Position numbers and translations under genes: made by a program. The notes below the pieces were generated by a model. It ran no database searches. It was given only the letters and a program-made list of their open reading frames with translations, and had not been told where the DNA came from. A stretch of 64,000 bases of DNA from Siphonodentalium dalli (lineage: Eukaryota; Mollusca; Scaphopoda; Gadilida; Siphonodentaliidae): NCBI GenBank assembly GCA_032622095.1, contig CP136061.1:40923797-40987796 (forward strand). The letters run 5' to 3'. Below, piece by piece: positions 46,186-58,134 of the stretch (position 1 is its first letter; the number at the start of each line of letters is the position of its first letter).

Positions 46186-46425
46186 ATGGGTACCATTCTG
46201 AAGGCGAGGCTACGTACCGTCGTAGAATGGCATCATCATCAGCTGGGCTACTCGGCACCAATGATACAAAATCGAGTTTGCCTGCCTCTCTGTCTTATGC
46301 ACGAAGTCGTACATATCATGGAGAGAAATATGACTACAATGATGAAGGTCCCGGTGCAAAATACGCTACACTACCTCGATCATCGAAGAGGTCCCCAACT
46401 TCACCTCCGAGAATTGTATATGGTG
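46186..46425 (+). CDS. Exon 10: Ser/Tyr-rich segment
   Basis: The acceptor is GATTCATTCTAG; the donor is TGGTG|GTATGT at 46426. It is 240 nt, phase 1 at both ends. The frame reads GYHSEGEATYRRRMASSSAG, then LLGTNDTKSSLPASLSYARS, then RTYHGEKYDYNDEGPGAKYA, then TLPRSSKRSPTSPPRIVYGG. It looks disordered with SP sites. Reading in a neighbouring frame also stays open but lacks phase agreement with exon 9. A 225-bp family C foldback starts 12 bases after the exon end. Confidence 0.88.
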
Positions 46426-46436
46426 GTATGTAAAGG

Positions 46437-46661
46437 ACATTAATGCTCTAAATGAATCGACTCCTTAACCACAGCAGAATTATGGGTAATTTTTCAGGAT
46501 TTAGTCGAAAATATGGCTTGTTGCCATTCATCGGAATTTCTGAAAGCTCACGGTGAGAGCTTTCCGATGAATGGCAACAAGCCATATTTCTAACTAAATC
46601 CTGAAAAATTACCCATAATTCTGCTGTGTTTAAGGAGTCAATTATTTAGGGCATTACTGTA
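46437..46661. mobile_element. Family C foldback, 11 bp downstream of exon 10
   Basis: TTAATGCTCTAAATGAATCG ... ATTATTTAGGGCATTACTGT. A short extra stretch (AATTTCTG) sits near the loop. Confidence 0.9.
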
Positions 46662-48150
46662 CAGTCATACAGTCTGGAATTCTATGGCATTTAACGTGAC
46701 GGTGAAATGGTCACTCTCACCTAAAAAGGTGTTATAAGATGGCAGAAAATAACACCTTTATGGACTCATTAGTGTACAAAGCACACAAGCTTTCGGCCTT
46801 CTGTGAAGTCCTTATCAAGTGAAAAATGTGTTGAAGGTACATATGTTTTGAAATTTTGTTTGAAATGACTCTGTTTAGAGTTTGCGCCTTTCGTGATTTC
46901 GTCTAGAATAATTTGTTATGTACCAACGAAATTTAGAATGAATGGGAAACAAATTGCTGATGGGCAGTAAGACAGTTGACATAACTGTGTCAGAGCCGGT
47001 ATCAAACTGTGTATAAATCTTTCATCCCTTCAAAACATGTGTACCATTCAGCACTTTTTTAGGTGAAAGTGACACCTTCATCTAAAGTGACTCGTAATCA
47101 ACAGGCATCACACTTAACCCGTTATTCTGAACTTTTGTCACATTCTTGGGATTACAATAATGAATGATACATGAAATAATCTTACGAGACCTCTATTGTC
47201 TCTGAAAAGACTCATCAAAGAGAATGAAATTGTTAGCTGTTTCAACACTCTTTAGTTATACTATTAGGAAACCCCTAAAAATGAACGCTCTTTTTTTCTT
47301 TCACTCTCATTTCAAATAAGAACATTACCTCTCGATTATAGAATTCCAGACTGTTTTGTACTTGAATCCCATACATGTAGATAGACATTATGCTAAGTTA
47401 TAACCATCCCATTCATAGTATTTAGTTTATAAGTTATAACCATCCCATATATGTAGATAGACATTGTGCTAAGTTATAACCATCCAATTCACAGTATTTA
47501 GTTTCTGCTTTCAGCATGAGTATTAAATTGTAGTTCCTGCTTCTAGTCCCAGCATTAAATTATAACCCTCCCTTGAGTGCACCGTTATTAATCCCAGTAT
47601 AGACAAGTTTTAGTTAAAATGTACAGCTTTCCATTTGAAAATAATTAATTTCTTCACTAATTATTTCCATATGTTCCATTAGATAATCAGTTGCACATTT
47701 TAGGTAAATATCAGGATGCGACAGAAACAAAATTTAGAATAAAGCCGCTTTCACAGACCTGCGGCAGACACATACGATAAAAATGCTGCGTGGCTATCCC
47801 TTTCACAGGACAGTATATAACGTATATATTAATGTCAATCACCAAAAAGAGTTTCATACACTGGCTAGAATATAGTCAGGTAATTGTTGGATTCAATTTA
47901 TCTGCAGTCAAGTTAGAATATGGATCTTCATACTCCACTAGCTAGATCCTACATAAACTTTGCTCTCAGCTTTTGCTACTGCTAGTTTGTGGCTAGCTGT
48001 TATTTGCGGACTTTCATTTGTGTTAAGCAGAAGTAAAAGAATAACTTCGGACTGAACTTGTTTAATTTCTTCCACATCACCCAACCATAGTTATGAATAT
48101 AATAGGACCTTCTGCTATGTGTTTGACGGAGTTAAACTCAACCGATTTCA
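46662..48150. other. Intron 10, mostly unrecognised
   Basis: It includes a short direct repeat (AAGTTATAACCATCCCAT at 47396, 47432 and 47471). No transposon ends or exons seen. Confidence 0.5.
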
Positions 48151-48159
48151 TTTAACTGC

Positions 48160-48440
48160 ATCATCCGCAACCATGTGAAAGCACGAGTCATATATATAGG
48201 ATTTTAAACATTGTGTTGGCCGCATGCGTTAGTCGCGGTCTGTGAAAGCGCGAGTCATATATATAGGATTTTAAACATTGTGTTGGCCGCATGCATTAGC
48301 CGCAGGTCTGTGAAAGCAGGTTTATGAAAGGAATATTAATTATTGACCTTTTGGTAGGTAGAATGACATTTATGTCGCCTTACAGCTGGCGGGTGAAATG
48401 ACATTTACGTCGCCTTACAGCTGGCGGGTGGAATGACATT
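48160..48440. repeat. Two local tandem duplications
   Basis: TGTGAAAGCGCGAGTCATAT, with ATTTTAAACATTGTGTTGGC and CCGCATGCGTTAG, occurs twice (48174-48245 and 48241-48312). GAATGACATTTATGTCGCCT and TACAGCTGGCGGGTG then occur in about three copies (48361-48440). Confidence 0.88.
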
Positions 48441-50194
48441 TATATCATTTACATTAGTTCTAACTTCTAGGGTAATAGCATGATACTGTGTAAATAACTT
48501 TAAAAAATCATCTGCTAAATGAGAACTTTTCATGGATATAATGTGGATGGATATTACTTATATCATTTACATTGATTCCTGGTTTTAATAATGTTGTTTT
48601 ATGATTTATGTCTTACAATACGCCAATGTAATATGTAATATATATTCACCCATTATTAAAATCATGAATCAATGTAAATAATGAATGTAAAACGAAAACA
48701 ATTCTATAATAGTTACATTATATTCATTTTGTGAACATCTTACAGTTAATTTCAGTTTTACATGGTTTTATAAGTGAATCATCTACAAACTTGAAAAATA
48801 AAGAGATATTAATGTGTGGCATTGGCAGGTTATTTCCAAATGTGTATTTTTCTTATTCCAATCTTGCTTTATAGCACATATATTGCACTAAAATTCTTTA
48901 GATAGTATAATTGCATGCTATACTAACATGTTGCACGTTTTTCCCAAAATGTTTGTTTTCTAGCCTAGAACGTCTTAGTGCGAATTAAGTCACGGAACTG
49001 TTGTCAAATGAATTAAAGCAAAGTGTTCACTTTTGCTAGGATTTTGAAATGTGCATGACAAAAACAAAATACTCAATGCAGGTTATTTTCATAAATGTTT
49101 AATTAATATGAAATTCTTTAACATAAATCATTCGTAGTAACGCTCGTTGGGGGGAATATTTCTAAAAAAAAATTATCTGTGTTCAATTCACGATTAAATA
49201 TTTATAATTTTTATTTTATAGGGGTGTAAATCGGTTTATATTTTTATGTATATTTTTTACTGATGGTGTTTGAGTTGTCGGCAATAAGAGTTGAATGTTA
49301 TGTTCATCAAATGGGTAATGGCTGAATAGTAAAATCTATCAGTTTGAATAAGTGAAATAAGAACTTAGTATGTGTTTAAGGATGCACATTCTGATTCGAT
49401 GGTCCCCATACCATCCAGTTACAACAACGTCATTTCACCAAAAGCGGATTTAGTTCTCCAAATTTATTTATTTAATACCAATAAAGACTCTTACCAAAAA
49501 AGTCATATTTTAACATCTTTTTTCTTGGCAGTTGAGACTGTGAGCAAGTGTGGTTTATAACTTCCATATATGGTGATGCCTAGTTCAAACTAGAATTCCT
49601 CAACACCAGACTTTCATTTTTAGAAAATGTAGGCGTGCATAGTCCCGCTCGCTGGGTTTTAGGCCCAGGCGCGCAGTTTCTATCAAGATAAAATAATCAG
49701 CGGATTGCGGGAAATACATTCATAAATGCCGCGTAAATTGAATTAGTTAACTCACGATCGATGTCCAGTGAATCTCTTTGATGGTTTAACACTGCTTAAT
49801 CCACTATCCATAAGCACAAGTTACACACTAGGTTTTATATTGTACATGCTCCTATATTAATTGTAATTCATAATTATTAATAAAGAATCAATTTAATACT
49901 CCGATTCCATGCTGACAGAATAATATCAACATCTCCCAGCCACGTGGTCTCGCTTTGATTTTTCCAGGAATTTATGTGACGTCATAAGCCATACATAGAA
50001 ATCATTCAAATGTATTCGACACCGTGTGACCTCAAATAATTTACTGGTGTCGGTGATCAAACGTCGGAATTGACACCGCACTGTGAATGGAAAGTTGTGG
50101 AATTGGTAACTAGGTCGCGGCACCTTTGATCTCGCGACACATCATACAGGCATTCTCGCAACTCGGTAATAAAACGGAAAATGGGACACATTAT

Positions 50195-52305
50195 TAGCTC
50201 AACTTTACTTTGTAAAGTTTGAGCTATTGCCATGGCTTTGTCGTCCGTCGTCCGTGTGTACGTGTGTGCGTGTGTGCGTGTGTACGTAAGGCGTCAACAA
50301 TAGAGGCTACAGGTCGTACCTTTGATCGGATCATTATGAAATTTGTCATAGCTGTTGACATCAACATTTGTACCGGAATGATTCATTTTGGGGTCATTCG
50401 GAAAAAAAACATGGCCGCCAGCGGCCATCTTAGATTTCAAAATTCAATCCATTAGCACGGGCTACAGGCCGTACTGTTCGTCTGATCGTCATGAAATTTG
50501 TCATGGATGTTAATATTGACATGTAGATGGGAACGAGTAATTTTGGGGTCATTCGGCCAAAAAACATGGCCGCCAGCAGCCATCTTCGATTTTACTCTTT
50601 GCATGACTAAATCCTTTAGCACGGGCTACAGGTCGTACCTTTAGTCAGATCGTCATAAAATTTGTCATGGATGTTAACAATGACATGTAGATGGGAACGA
50701 GTCATTTTTGGGTTATTCGGGCAAAAAACATGGCCGCCAGTGGCCATCTTTGTTTTCAAAATTCAATCCATTAGCACGGGCCACAGGTCGCACTGTTCAT
50801 CATAAAATTTGTCATGGATGTTAACAATGACATGTAGATTGGAACGAGTCATTTTGGAGTCAATCGGCCAAAAAACATGGCCGCCAGCAGCCGTCTTGGA
50901 TTTTACTCTTTGCATGACTAAATCCTTTAGCACGGGCTACAGGTCCTACTTTTAGTCTGATCATCATAAAATTTGTCAAGAATGTTAATAATCACATGTA
51001 GATGGGAACGAGTCATTTTGGGGTCATTCGGCCAAAAAAGATGGCCGCCAGCAGCCATCTTGGATTTTACTCTTTGTATGACTAAATCCATTAGCACGGG
51101 CTACAGGTCGTACCTTTAGTCTGATCATTATAAAAATTTTCATGGCTGTTGAAATTGGAATGTAAATGGGAACAAGTCATTTTGGGGTCATTCGGACAAA
51201 AAACATGGCCGCCAGCGGCCATCTTGGATTTCAAAATTTAATCCATTAGCACGGGCTACAGGTCGTACTGATTGTCTGATCATCATGAAATTTGTCATGG
51301 ATGATAATATTTACATGTAGATGGGAACGAGTAATTTTGGGGTCATTCGGCCAAAAAACATGGCCACCAGCAGCCATCTTAGATTTTACTCTTTGTATGA
51401 CTAAATTCTTTATCACGGGCTGCAGGTCGTACCTTTAGTCTGATCATCATAAAATTTGTCATGGATGTTAACAATGACATGTAGATGGGAACGAGTAATT
51501 TTGGGGTCAATCGGCCAAAAAACATGGTCGCCAGCAGCCATCTTGGATTTTACTCTTTGTATGACTAAATCCTTTAGCACGGGCTACAGGTCGTACCTTT
51601 AGTCTGATCATCATAAAATTTTTCATGGCTGTTGAAATTGGAATGTAAATGGGAACAAGTCATTTTGGGGTCATTCGGACAAAAAACATGGCCGCCAGCG
51701 GCCATCTTGGATTTCAAAATTTAATCCATTAGCACGGGCCACAGGTCGTACTATTCGTCTGATCATCATGAAATTTGTCCTGGATGTTAATGTTGATATG
51801 TAGATGGGAACGAGTAATTTTGGGGTCATTTGGCGAAAAAACGTGGCCGCCAGCAGCCATCTTGGATTTTACTCTTTGTATGACTAAATTATTTAGCACG
51901 GGCTACAGGTCGTACCTTTAGTCTGATCATCATAAAATTTGTCATGGATGTTAACAATGACATGTAGATTGGAACTAGTCATTTTGGGGTCAATCGGCCA
52001 AAAAACATGGCCACCAGCAGCCATCTTGGATTTTACTCTTTGTATGACTAAATTCTTTAGCATGGGCTACAGGTCGTACCTTTAGTCTGATCGTCATAAA
52101 ATTTGTCATTGATGTTAACGATGACATGTAGATGGGAACGACTCATTTTGGGGTCATTCAGCCGAAAACATGGCCGCCAGCAGCCATCTTGGATTTTACT
52201 TTTCTCTTCATGTCTATAAACTAGTATTAGACATTCAACTTTCCACATTCCTAATCGCTCCATTGACTGTAATATATTAAATTATTCCCTTTCCAAGTTG
52301 AGCTA
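50195..52305. repeat. Array of about 12 'heading' units of about 160 bp with TAGCTCAACTT ends
   Basis: AACATGGCCGCCAGC..CCATCTTGGATTT recurs near 50411, 50568, 50731, 50878, 51042, 51207, 51360, 51525, 51688, 51844, 52008 and 52170. Between them are GGGCTACAGGTCGTACCTTT, TCATCATAAAATTTGTCATG and GATGGGAACGAGTCATTTTG. Units alternate irregularly between an ATTCAATCCATTAGCACGGG and a TACTCTTTGTATGACTAAAT form. The whole is bounded by TAGCTCAACTT and AAGTTGAGCTA, which are inverted. No long open frame. Confidence 0.88.
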
Positions 52306-52559
52306 CAGTGTCATTGACACTTTCATTAACCAATCTCGTCTGGGTAGACACTGAAAATAGCGTTATCAGGTTCGGCCAACTTCGCTCTTTGTATTTGGCC
52401 TAGGTGCGCAATCAATCGCTCGCTGGTTTTCAATTTCAGGCGTGCGATGGTGCGCAAGAGCGATCGCGCGCCTCAAAAATGAAAGTCTGCAACACATGTC
52501 ATCACAAACATTTATTTCCATATATAGACAGCATGGTGTTTACTTGTAGAATTTTTTCT

Positions 52560-52745
52560 AGACTGACAACAAAATTCAAGGTGGATAAAATTAACAGATT
52601 TAAAAATTCGAAATCTGATAACTCTGAGCTTTGAGGGGTGTCCTTGACTCAAATCAAATATTTTTTAACCCCTAAGCCGAAGAATTAGTAAATAAGGGGC
52701 ATTAAATCGGATTATGCATCAATCTTTTAAGGTAATTGCTTATGA
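52560..52745. repeat. Repeat M, uninterrupted copy
   Basis: CTCTGAGCTTTGAGGGGTG, ACTCAAATCAAATATTTTTT and ATTAAATCGGATTATGCATC match 3690-3821 joined to 4173-4200. It carries a single TTAA (52702-52705) where the other copy has a family A insertion. Confidence 0.82.
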
Positions 52746-52823
52746 GCATAAAACTGTTACATGTTCTCTAAAGTTCTGCTAAATTTGTTGAATGTTTGGT
52801 CACATTTCTGCATTCTATTATAG

Positions 52824-52940
52824 ATGAGAAGTACAACAAATCTGACCGGCCGAGTCACGCTTATACCTCGAGCAGTTTGAGAAAAACTCAAAGCATGGAT
52901 AGGAGTTATGATGAAAGTTACAGGGGTGTAGACAGGAAGG
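52824..52940 (+). CDS. Exon 11: short Ser/Tyr-rich segment
   Basis: The acceptor is TTCTATTATAG; the donor is GAAGG|GTATGT at 52941. It is 117 nt, phase 1 at both ends. It encodes EKYNKSDRPSHAYTSSSLRK and then TQSMDRSYDESYRGVDRK. RKTQSMD looks like a basophilic kinase or 14-3-3 site (inference). An intronic CCCTTACC/CCCCTCAATAA-rich array begins right after the donor. Confidence 0.85.
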
Positions 52941-52944
52941 GTAT

Positions 52945-53230
52945 GTCTACACCTTACCCTTACCCCATCATCAACTGTTACCCCCTCAATAAACCTAACC
53001 TCAATAAACCTAACCCCCTCAATAACCATTACCCCTCCCAATAAACCTTACCCCCTCAATAAACCTTACCCATCCTAATAACCCTTAACCCTAAACAAAA
53101 CTTAACTCCTGCCCCCCCTCCCCCCCCAAAAAACCCTTACCCAGCAATAACCCTTACCCCCTCAAAACCGTTAATCCCTCAATAACCCTTACCCTCAATA
53201 ACCCTTACCCTCAATAACCCTTCCTCTCAC
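52945..53230. repeat. Low-complexity CCCTTACC / CCCCTCAATAA array
   Basis: Irregular units CAATAAACCTTACCCC, CTTACCCTCAATAACC and similar, C/A-rich on the + strand, beginning right after exon 11. Some stretches approach CCCTAA but not in a regular period. Confidence 0.88.
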
Positions 53231-53404
53231 ACTTACCATTCTTGTCAATAACCTTTCCTTCATTTCATTATTCTTAATTATGATCGATATCTTCCTTACA
53301 CGTTTTATATAGTTTCTGGGTATAAAATAATTAATATGACTCGGATGACACCTGTCCGGAAACGCTTCCATCAATTAATATTGATTTTATTGTCCCCTGA
53401 CTTT

Positions 53405-54140
53405 TTTTTAGCTGGTGTCCGTCCATCTAGCCGTGCGGAAAGTATCAGTCTGCCCATTTTCGCCCCGAGTTATGGCCCCTTTTCATCTTAGAATCTCTCC
53501 ATCTGGCAGTTTCCAGATGATAACTTTAATTTGGATTTTTAGATCGACACCAAATTTGATATGTGAGCTCAAATTACAGGTCAAGTTCGAACATGGGTTT
53601 GGTCCACACATTTTTGGCCAGGGTTATGGGCTTATGGCCCCTTTTCAACTTAGAATTTTGTAGTTTTGAGGTTTCCGGGTGATAACTTAAGTTAGTGTGA
53701 TCGGATCTGAACCAAATTTGGTATGTCAGGTTATCAGCTCCATAGACAGGTCAAGTTCGAATATGGGTTTGGTCTGCCCATTTTTGGCAGAGTTATGGTC
53801 CTTGTTGTCTTAATATTTGTCGATTATTTTGGTTTCCGGATGATAACTTTAGTTTTTGTAATCTGATTGTTTTCAAATTTGGTATGTGGATTAACCACAT
53901 AAAGAAACAGATCAAGTTCGAACTTGGGTTTGGTCCGCCCATTTTTGGCAGAGTTATGGTTCTTGTTGACCTAAAATTTGCCAATTATCTTTGTTTCCGG
54001 ATGAAAACTTTACTTTTAGTTATCTGATTGTTTTAAATTCAAATGAATGGCTTGATATTTGGTACGTGGTTCAAATTTCAGAAGACAAAGGCCAAGTTTG
54101 AATTTGGTCACGGTCCAATGAATTTTGACAGAGTTAAAGT
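53405..54140. repeat. Repeat H array, about four units
   Basis: TTTCCGGATGATAACTTTA, AACCAAATTTGGTATGT, AGGTCAAGTTCGAATATGGG and TTTGGTCTGCCCATTTTTGG repeat at a period of about 180 bp. The same units occur at 56.62-57.1 kb. Confidence 0.8.
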
Positions 54141-54837
54141 GATGTGAAACACTCCGGTTGGGTGATCAAATAGAAATGGAGAATAAAGTAGTTATTTTTA
54201 TGAATATTAACCGAAATTTACAGTGAACACACCGTCATTCTTATATATAATTATATGCAATGACTCTCGATGGCAAAATAATTTGCGTTAGTTTATGGCC
54301 GATTGTTGCATCCCGAATCGAGATGTAAATATTTACAATTATGCGTAGTTCAGACGATGATATCTATGGAGTGGTATGGTGGATTTCTTTGAGATTTTCG
54401 GCAATCCTAGTAGAATGGTACATTCCCACAGTTGGCATAGCGCCTGAGTACTATCTTATCAGTTTCACGCAACCGAATAAGTCCATAATATGTCTTTAAA
54501 AAAAGGCTATTCTTACTAAAAAGCCATCTTTTCTGTGGACATGTGGTTGGCGACCTCTTATTTTGATTGTTTGTGTTAGAATACATACAAACTTTTGGGT
54601 CAATTTTACAGACTTTTTTTAAAACAGAAACTTCAGGTGCATTCAGAGCATAGCAAGAGGGATAAATCGATTTTGTTAGCAGGAATAATCCTTTTTTATT
54701 TTGGCTTTTGTAAAAAAATAAAATACCGAATCTTCAGTTTTGTCTTTGTTTAATTCACCGAAAGAGGAGGTATATATAGTATTGAAATCGGGTTTGATAA
54801 AAATTATATTGTTTTAATTTGACCCAGAAAAGAAAAA

Positions 54838-55053
54838 CCATCTTTATTCTATACTAAATACTTTTTGACGAGTAGTTCCCTTAGGTTGTTATCTGAAAAT
54901 CCCCATCTATGAATATGAATCCTTCTGTACTTGTATTATCGTAGGTCTGTCATCAGCTTTTATTACCTGAACATCCCTCCAATTGAATAATGGACCATTT
55001 GAATGTATAATTTTATAACTGATTGGAAGAATCCATTCAGTATTGAAAGGATT
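54838..55053. mobile_element. Family B element, ends worn
   Basis: TTATTCTATACTAAATACTT, TTGACGAGTAGTTCCCTTAG, GAACATCCCTCCAATTGAAT and GAAGAATCCATTCAGTATTG follow family B order. The terminal TTAACCC has decayed on both sides. Confidence 0.78.
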
Positions 55054-55234
55054 TATAGATGATAGAGAGCAGGTTAAAACACTTTGGGAGACCATATTAG
55101 TGCCAACCTAACAAAGCGGTATTTGTGTCGACACACTTTAGTTTATAGAACGTGAATGTTGCACCTCAAGCCTCGACAGACTATAAATCTTTATGTTCCT
55201 GTCTCGGGGGAAATATCATCCAATAGTGAGACAG

Positions 55235-55370
55235 CAAGTCTGATTATAGTGTGTCTGTCATTTGCAGAATGAGGTCCCCAGAGAGTGAATTTAATGACGC
55301 TATCCCGCATAGTGGGCTAGCATCACCAAATTCACCCTCTGGGGGACCTCATTCTGCTGATTCAAGGCCA
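55235..55370. mobile_element. Family D element, right end incomplete
   Basis: Left end CAAGTCTGATTATAGTGTGT; signature GCAGAATGAGGTCCCCAGAG and inverted partner; right side stops after CATTCTGC with a vestigial TTCAAGGCC. Confidence 0.8.
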
Positions 55371-55784
55371 CCAGTAGGTGTATATTATATGCGACAATGA
55401 TTCATTCAAAACAAGTCGTGCTATGTTTTTTCCCTGCGACAGGTACAGAGGGTTATAGTCTGTTTAAACCTTACCACTATATCACTGCTACCATCACAAT
55501 ATTAACATTCTCGCCAACCATCTGGTTTCACAATAGATGCTTTAATTGCGTATGTGTGGATTAGTCTGCATTTGTGTTTTACATGAATTCTACCTGTATC
55601 TACATGTATTATATTTATGCCAAATAATGCAAGAATAAATGGATTTGTGACTCAGAAGTTTTTGCAATCTGGTTGGGTATACTTTATGTTTGGAAGAAAT
55701 TTTGAATCTGAGAAAGCTTGCATTGTGCTATTTTTAGCTTGAGTGAGCACACAATGAACTGTTAGGGAACATTGAGCTCATGTT

Positions 55785-55945
55785 TTCAACCTTTCATGGG
55801 GTTCATTATGGGAGCTGCGCTGGTGCAGCTATAAATATCCTGTGTCAGTGCATTCTCTTATATATGCGAGGCTCCCTATGGGAGACACACATATATACGA
55901 GTATGCATTGGCACAGGGTTTTCGCAAAATTTGAGGAAGCTCCGG
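55785..55945. mobile_element. Family A foldback, CATGAC type, ends worn
   Basis: TCAACCTTTCATGGGGTTC, one hairpin CAGTGCATTCTC..GAGTATGCATTGGC (55847-55913), and TTTTCGCAAAATTTGAGGAA. The right TTAA end is lost. Confidence 0.78.
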
Positions 55946-56060
55946 TAGTAGAATATTCAAATATGCTTCAACTTTGGAATAAGATATGGTTTATTATCGC
56001 CAAGATATTGTTCATAAAGTTTTATTCAACCTGTAAGGACTGATTTGCATGCTGCTTGGT

Positions 56061-56147
56061 ACAGTAATGCTCTAATTAATCGATTTCTTAACCACAGCAG
56101 AATTATGGGTAACTTTTCAGGATTTAGTCGGAAATATGGCTTGTTCA
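56061..56147. mobile_element. Family C left arm only
   Basis: ACAGTAATGCTCTAATTAAT to TCGGAAATATGGCTTGTTC; no right arm. It ends about 67 bp before exon 12. Confidence 0.85.
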
Positions 56148-56214
56148 TTTGTCATTTCTAGTTTCCTATCCTATATATATCCAATGCCAATGTATTCTAC
56201 CTTTTTTCATGCAG

Positions 56215-56490
56215 TGCTTGAACCTCTGAAGCCATCAGCGATATATAACACCGAAGCACTGAGGAAATCTTATCATGAAGAGAATGGTGACCTTAGCGAT
56301 ACAGCGACAGATATCTTAGTGAATTCTGAAGCATACAGTCGACCAATCAGGAAAATCAACACGAGGACGATGCACAATCGGCAGAATTCCGGTGGCTCAG
56401 TTGGTTCTCTCTCCTCACTGAGTGACGGCGAGGATGACTTTAATTCATCCAGTGCTCTGAGACAGCGCTCAAAGTCAGCCGATACAAGAG
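56215..56490 (+). CDS. Exon 12: Ser-rich segment
   Basis: The acceptor is CTTTTTTCATGCAG; the donor is ACAAGAG|GTACGC at 56491. It is 276 nt, phase 1 at both ends. The frame reads LEPLKPSAIYNTEALRKSYH, then EENGDLSDTATDILVNSEAY, then SRPIRKINTRTMHNRQNSGG, then SVGSLSSLSDGEDDFNSSSA. It ends LRQRSKSADTR. Basic-Ser motifs (RQNSGGS, RQRSKSAD) are typical phosphorylation sites in microtubule regulators (inference). One arm of a family C element ends about 67 bases upstream. Confidence 0.92.
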
Positions 56491-56615
56491 GTACGCATTA
56501 AAAATAGATTTGGTAGGCCCCTGTAATGTTATGGGGAGGGGTATACCTGTAATGAAGTTATGGGGGGGATATACTGGAATCAGCTTTTTTGAGTGGATTT
56601 ATTTCCCTTTTTATA

Positions 56616-57110
56616 CGCCCGTTTGAAAAAACGGTCATATTATGTAAATGGGTTGTCCTTCCGTCCGTCTGTCCGCTTTGGTTTCCGGATGATAACTTTA
56701 GATTGAATAAAGTGAACTGAATCAAATTTGGTATGTTAGTTTATCACACCTAAATACAGATCAAGTTCGAATATGGGTTTTGTCAGCATGATTTTGACTG
56801 AGTTATGCCCCTTTTCGAATTAGATTTTACCTGATTTACTGTTTCCGGAAGATAACTTTAGATTGAATCAAGTGAACTGAACCAAATTTGGTATATTAGT
56901 TTACCACCCCAAAATACAGATCAAGTTCGAATATGGGTTTTGTCCACGGGATTTTGACTGAGTTATGCCCCTTTTTCGACTTAGATATTACCTGATATGC
57001 GGTTTCCAGATGATAACTTTAGATTGAATCGAGTGAACTGAACCAAATTTGGTATACAGATCAAGTTCTGTCTACACGCCCCAAACGGGCGTATTATGCC
57101 ATGCCCCGAC
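56616..57110. mobile_element. Element with ACGCCCGTTTG..CAAACGGGCGT ends, built of repeat H units
   Basis: TTATACGCCCGTTTG at 56619 pairs with CAAACGGGCGTATTAT at 57084. Inside are three repeat H units (GTTTCCGGATGATAACTTTA, GAACTGAACCAAATTTGGTA). Confidence 0.75.
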
Positions 57111-57135
57111 GGCGTGCTCTTGTTCAACTTAGAAT

Positions 57136-57556
57136 CAAGCATGAGTTTAGTGTGTCTGTCATTTGCAGAATGAGGTCCACAGAGGGTGAGTTTAGTGACG
57201 CTATCCCACACAGCGGGCTAGCATCACTAAATTCACCCTCTGGGAACCTCATTCTACATGACCTCACCTGCTATGGGAGACATTGACTCAGATTGAAGTT
57301 CCCAAATAGTGAATATTGTGATGTACACCCATTGGGAACCTCGATTATGCAATGTGTCGTCTGCAAATTCGGGGATATAGAGAAACTAAACTAAAAAAGG
57401 AATAGAATCTATGTGAAGAAGTTTCTATAGAAATTTGATAATAAAGAAACTTTCCAGAGAAGATGAGGCCTAAGCAGAATGAGGTCCCAAGAGGGTGAAT
57501 TTAGTGATGCTAGCCCACTATGCGGTAGAGCGTCACTAAATTCACCCTCTGGCTTG
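57136..57556. mobile_element. Family D element with perfect 8-bp target duplication
   Basis: Left end CAAGCATGAGTTTAGTGTGT; right end shortened to CTCTGGCTTG. The flank CTTAGAAT is identical on both sides (57128-57135 and 57557-57564). It is the long form with the GAAACTTTCCAGAGAAGATG inner part. Confidence 0.92.
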
Positions 57557-57695
57557 CTTAGAATAGAAATTTTTGTAACTCGATTATATTGTCCGAGCTT
57601 GTATTAATTAATTTATTGGTCAATATTTGTTTTAATTTATATTTCATCGGAACCTGTGCATCTGTAATTATTAGATCCATCTGAGCTGTTTTAAC

Positions 57696-58104
57696 CAAGT
57701 CTGCAAATTGTGAGTCTGTCTTTTGCAGAGTGAGGTCCCCAGAGGGCTAGCTTCAAATTCACCTTCTGGGAACCTCATTTTGCTTAGGACTCAACTGCTA
57801 TGGGTGACCTAGTAACAGATTGAAGTTCCCAAGTTGAAGTAGATGATATATACCTATTAGTCACCTTGATTGTGCATTTTATCCTGCAAATTAGGGGATA
57901 TAGAAACATCCCAGAAGGGAAAAAGTAACTAAAAACAATATTAATTTGAGGCTATAGATACTTCTCAGAAGATGAGGCCTAAGCAGAATGAGGTCCCCAG
58001 AGGGTGAATTTGGTGATGCTAGCCCACTGTTGCGGGATAGCGTCACTAAATTCACCCTCTGGGGACCTCATTCTGTAAATGACAGTCACACTATTTGTAG
58101 GCTT
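57696..58104. mobile_element. Family D element
   Basis: Left end CAAGTCTGCAAATTGTGAGT, right end CACACTATTTGTAGGCTT. Flanks GTTTTAAC and ATTTTAAC match in 7 of 8. Confidence 0.87.
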
Positions 58105-58134
58105 ATTTTAACTAGTAGTATAGTAATCCCCTTT

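Noticed and set aside
46186-46443. Frame starting ATGGGTACC at the exon 10 acceptor
   Set aside because: The ATG is the first three bases of exon 10 out of phase; the frame that joins exon 9 is two bases further on and gives Ser/Tyr-rich sequence like its neighbours.
52945-53230. Interstitial telomere repeat
   Set aside because: CCCTAA-like words occur but without a regular six-base period; it reads as irregular CCCTTACC/CTCAATAA low-complexity DNA.
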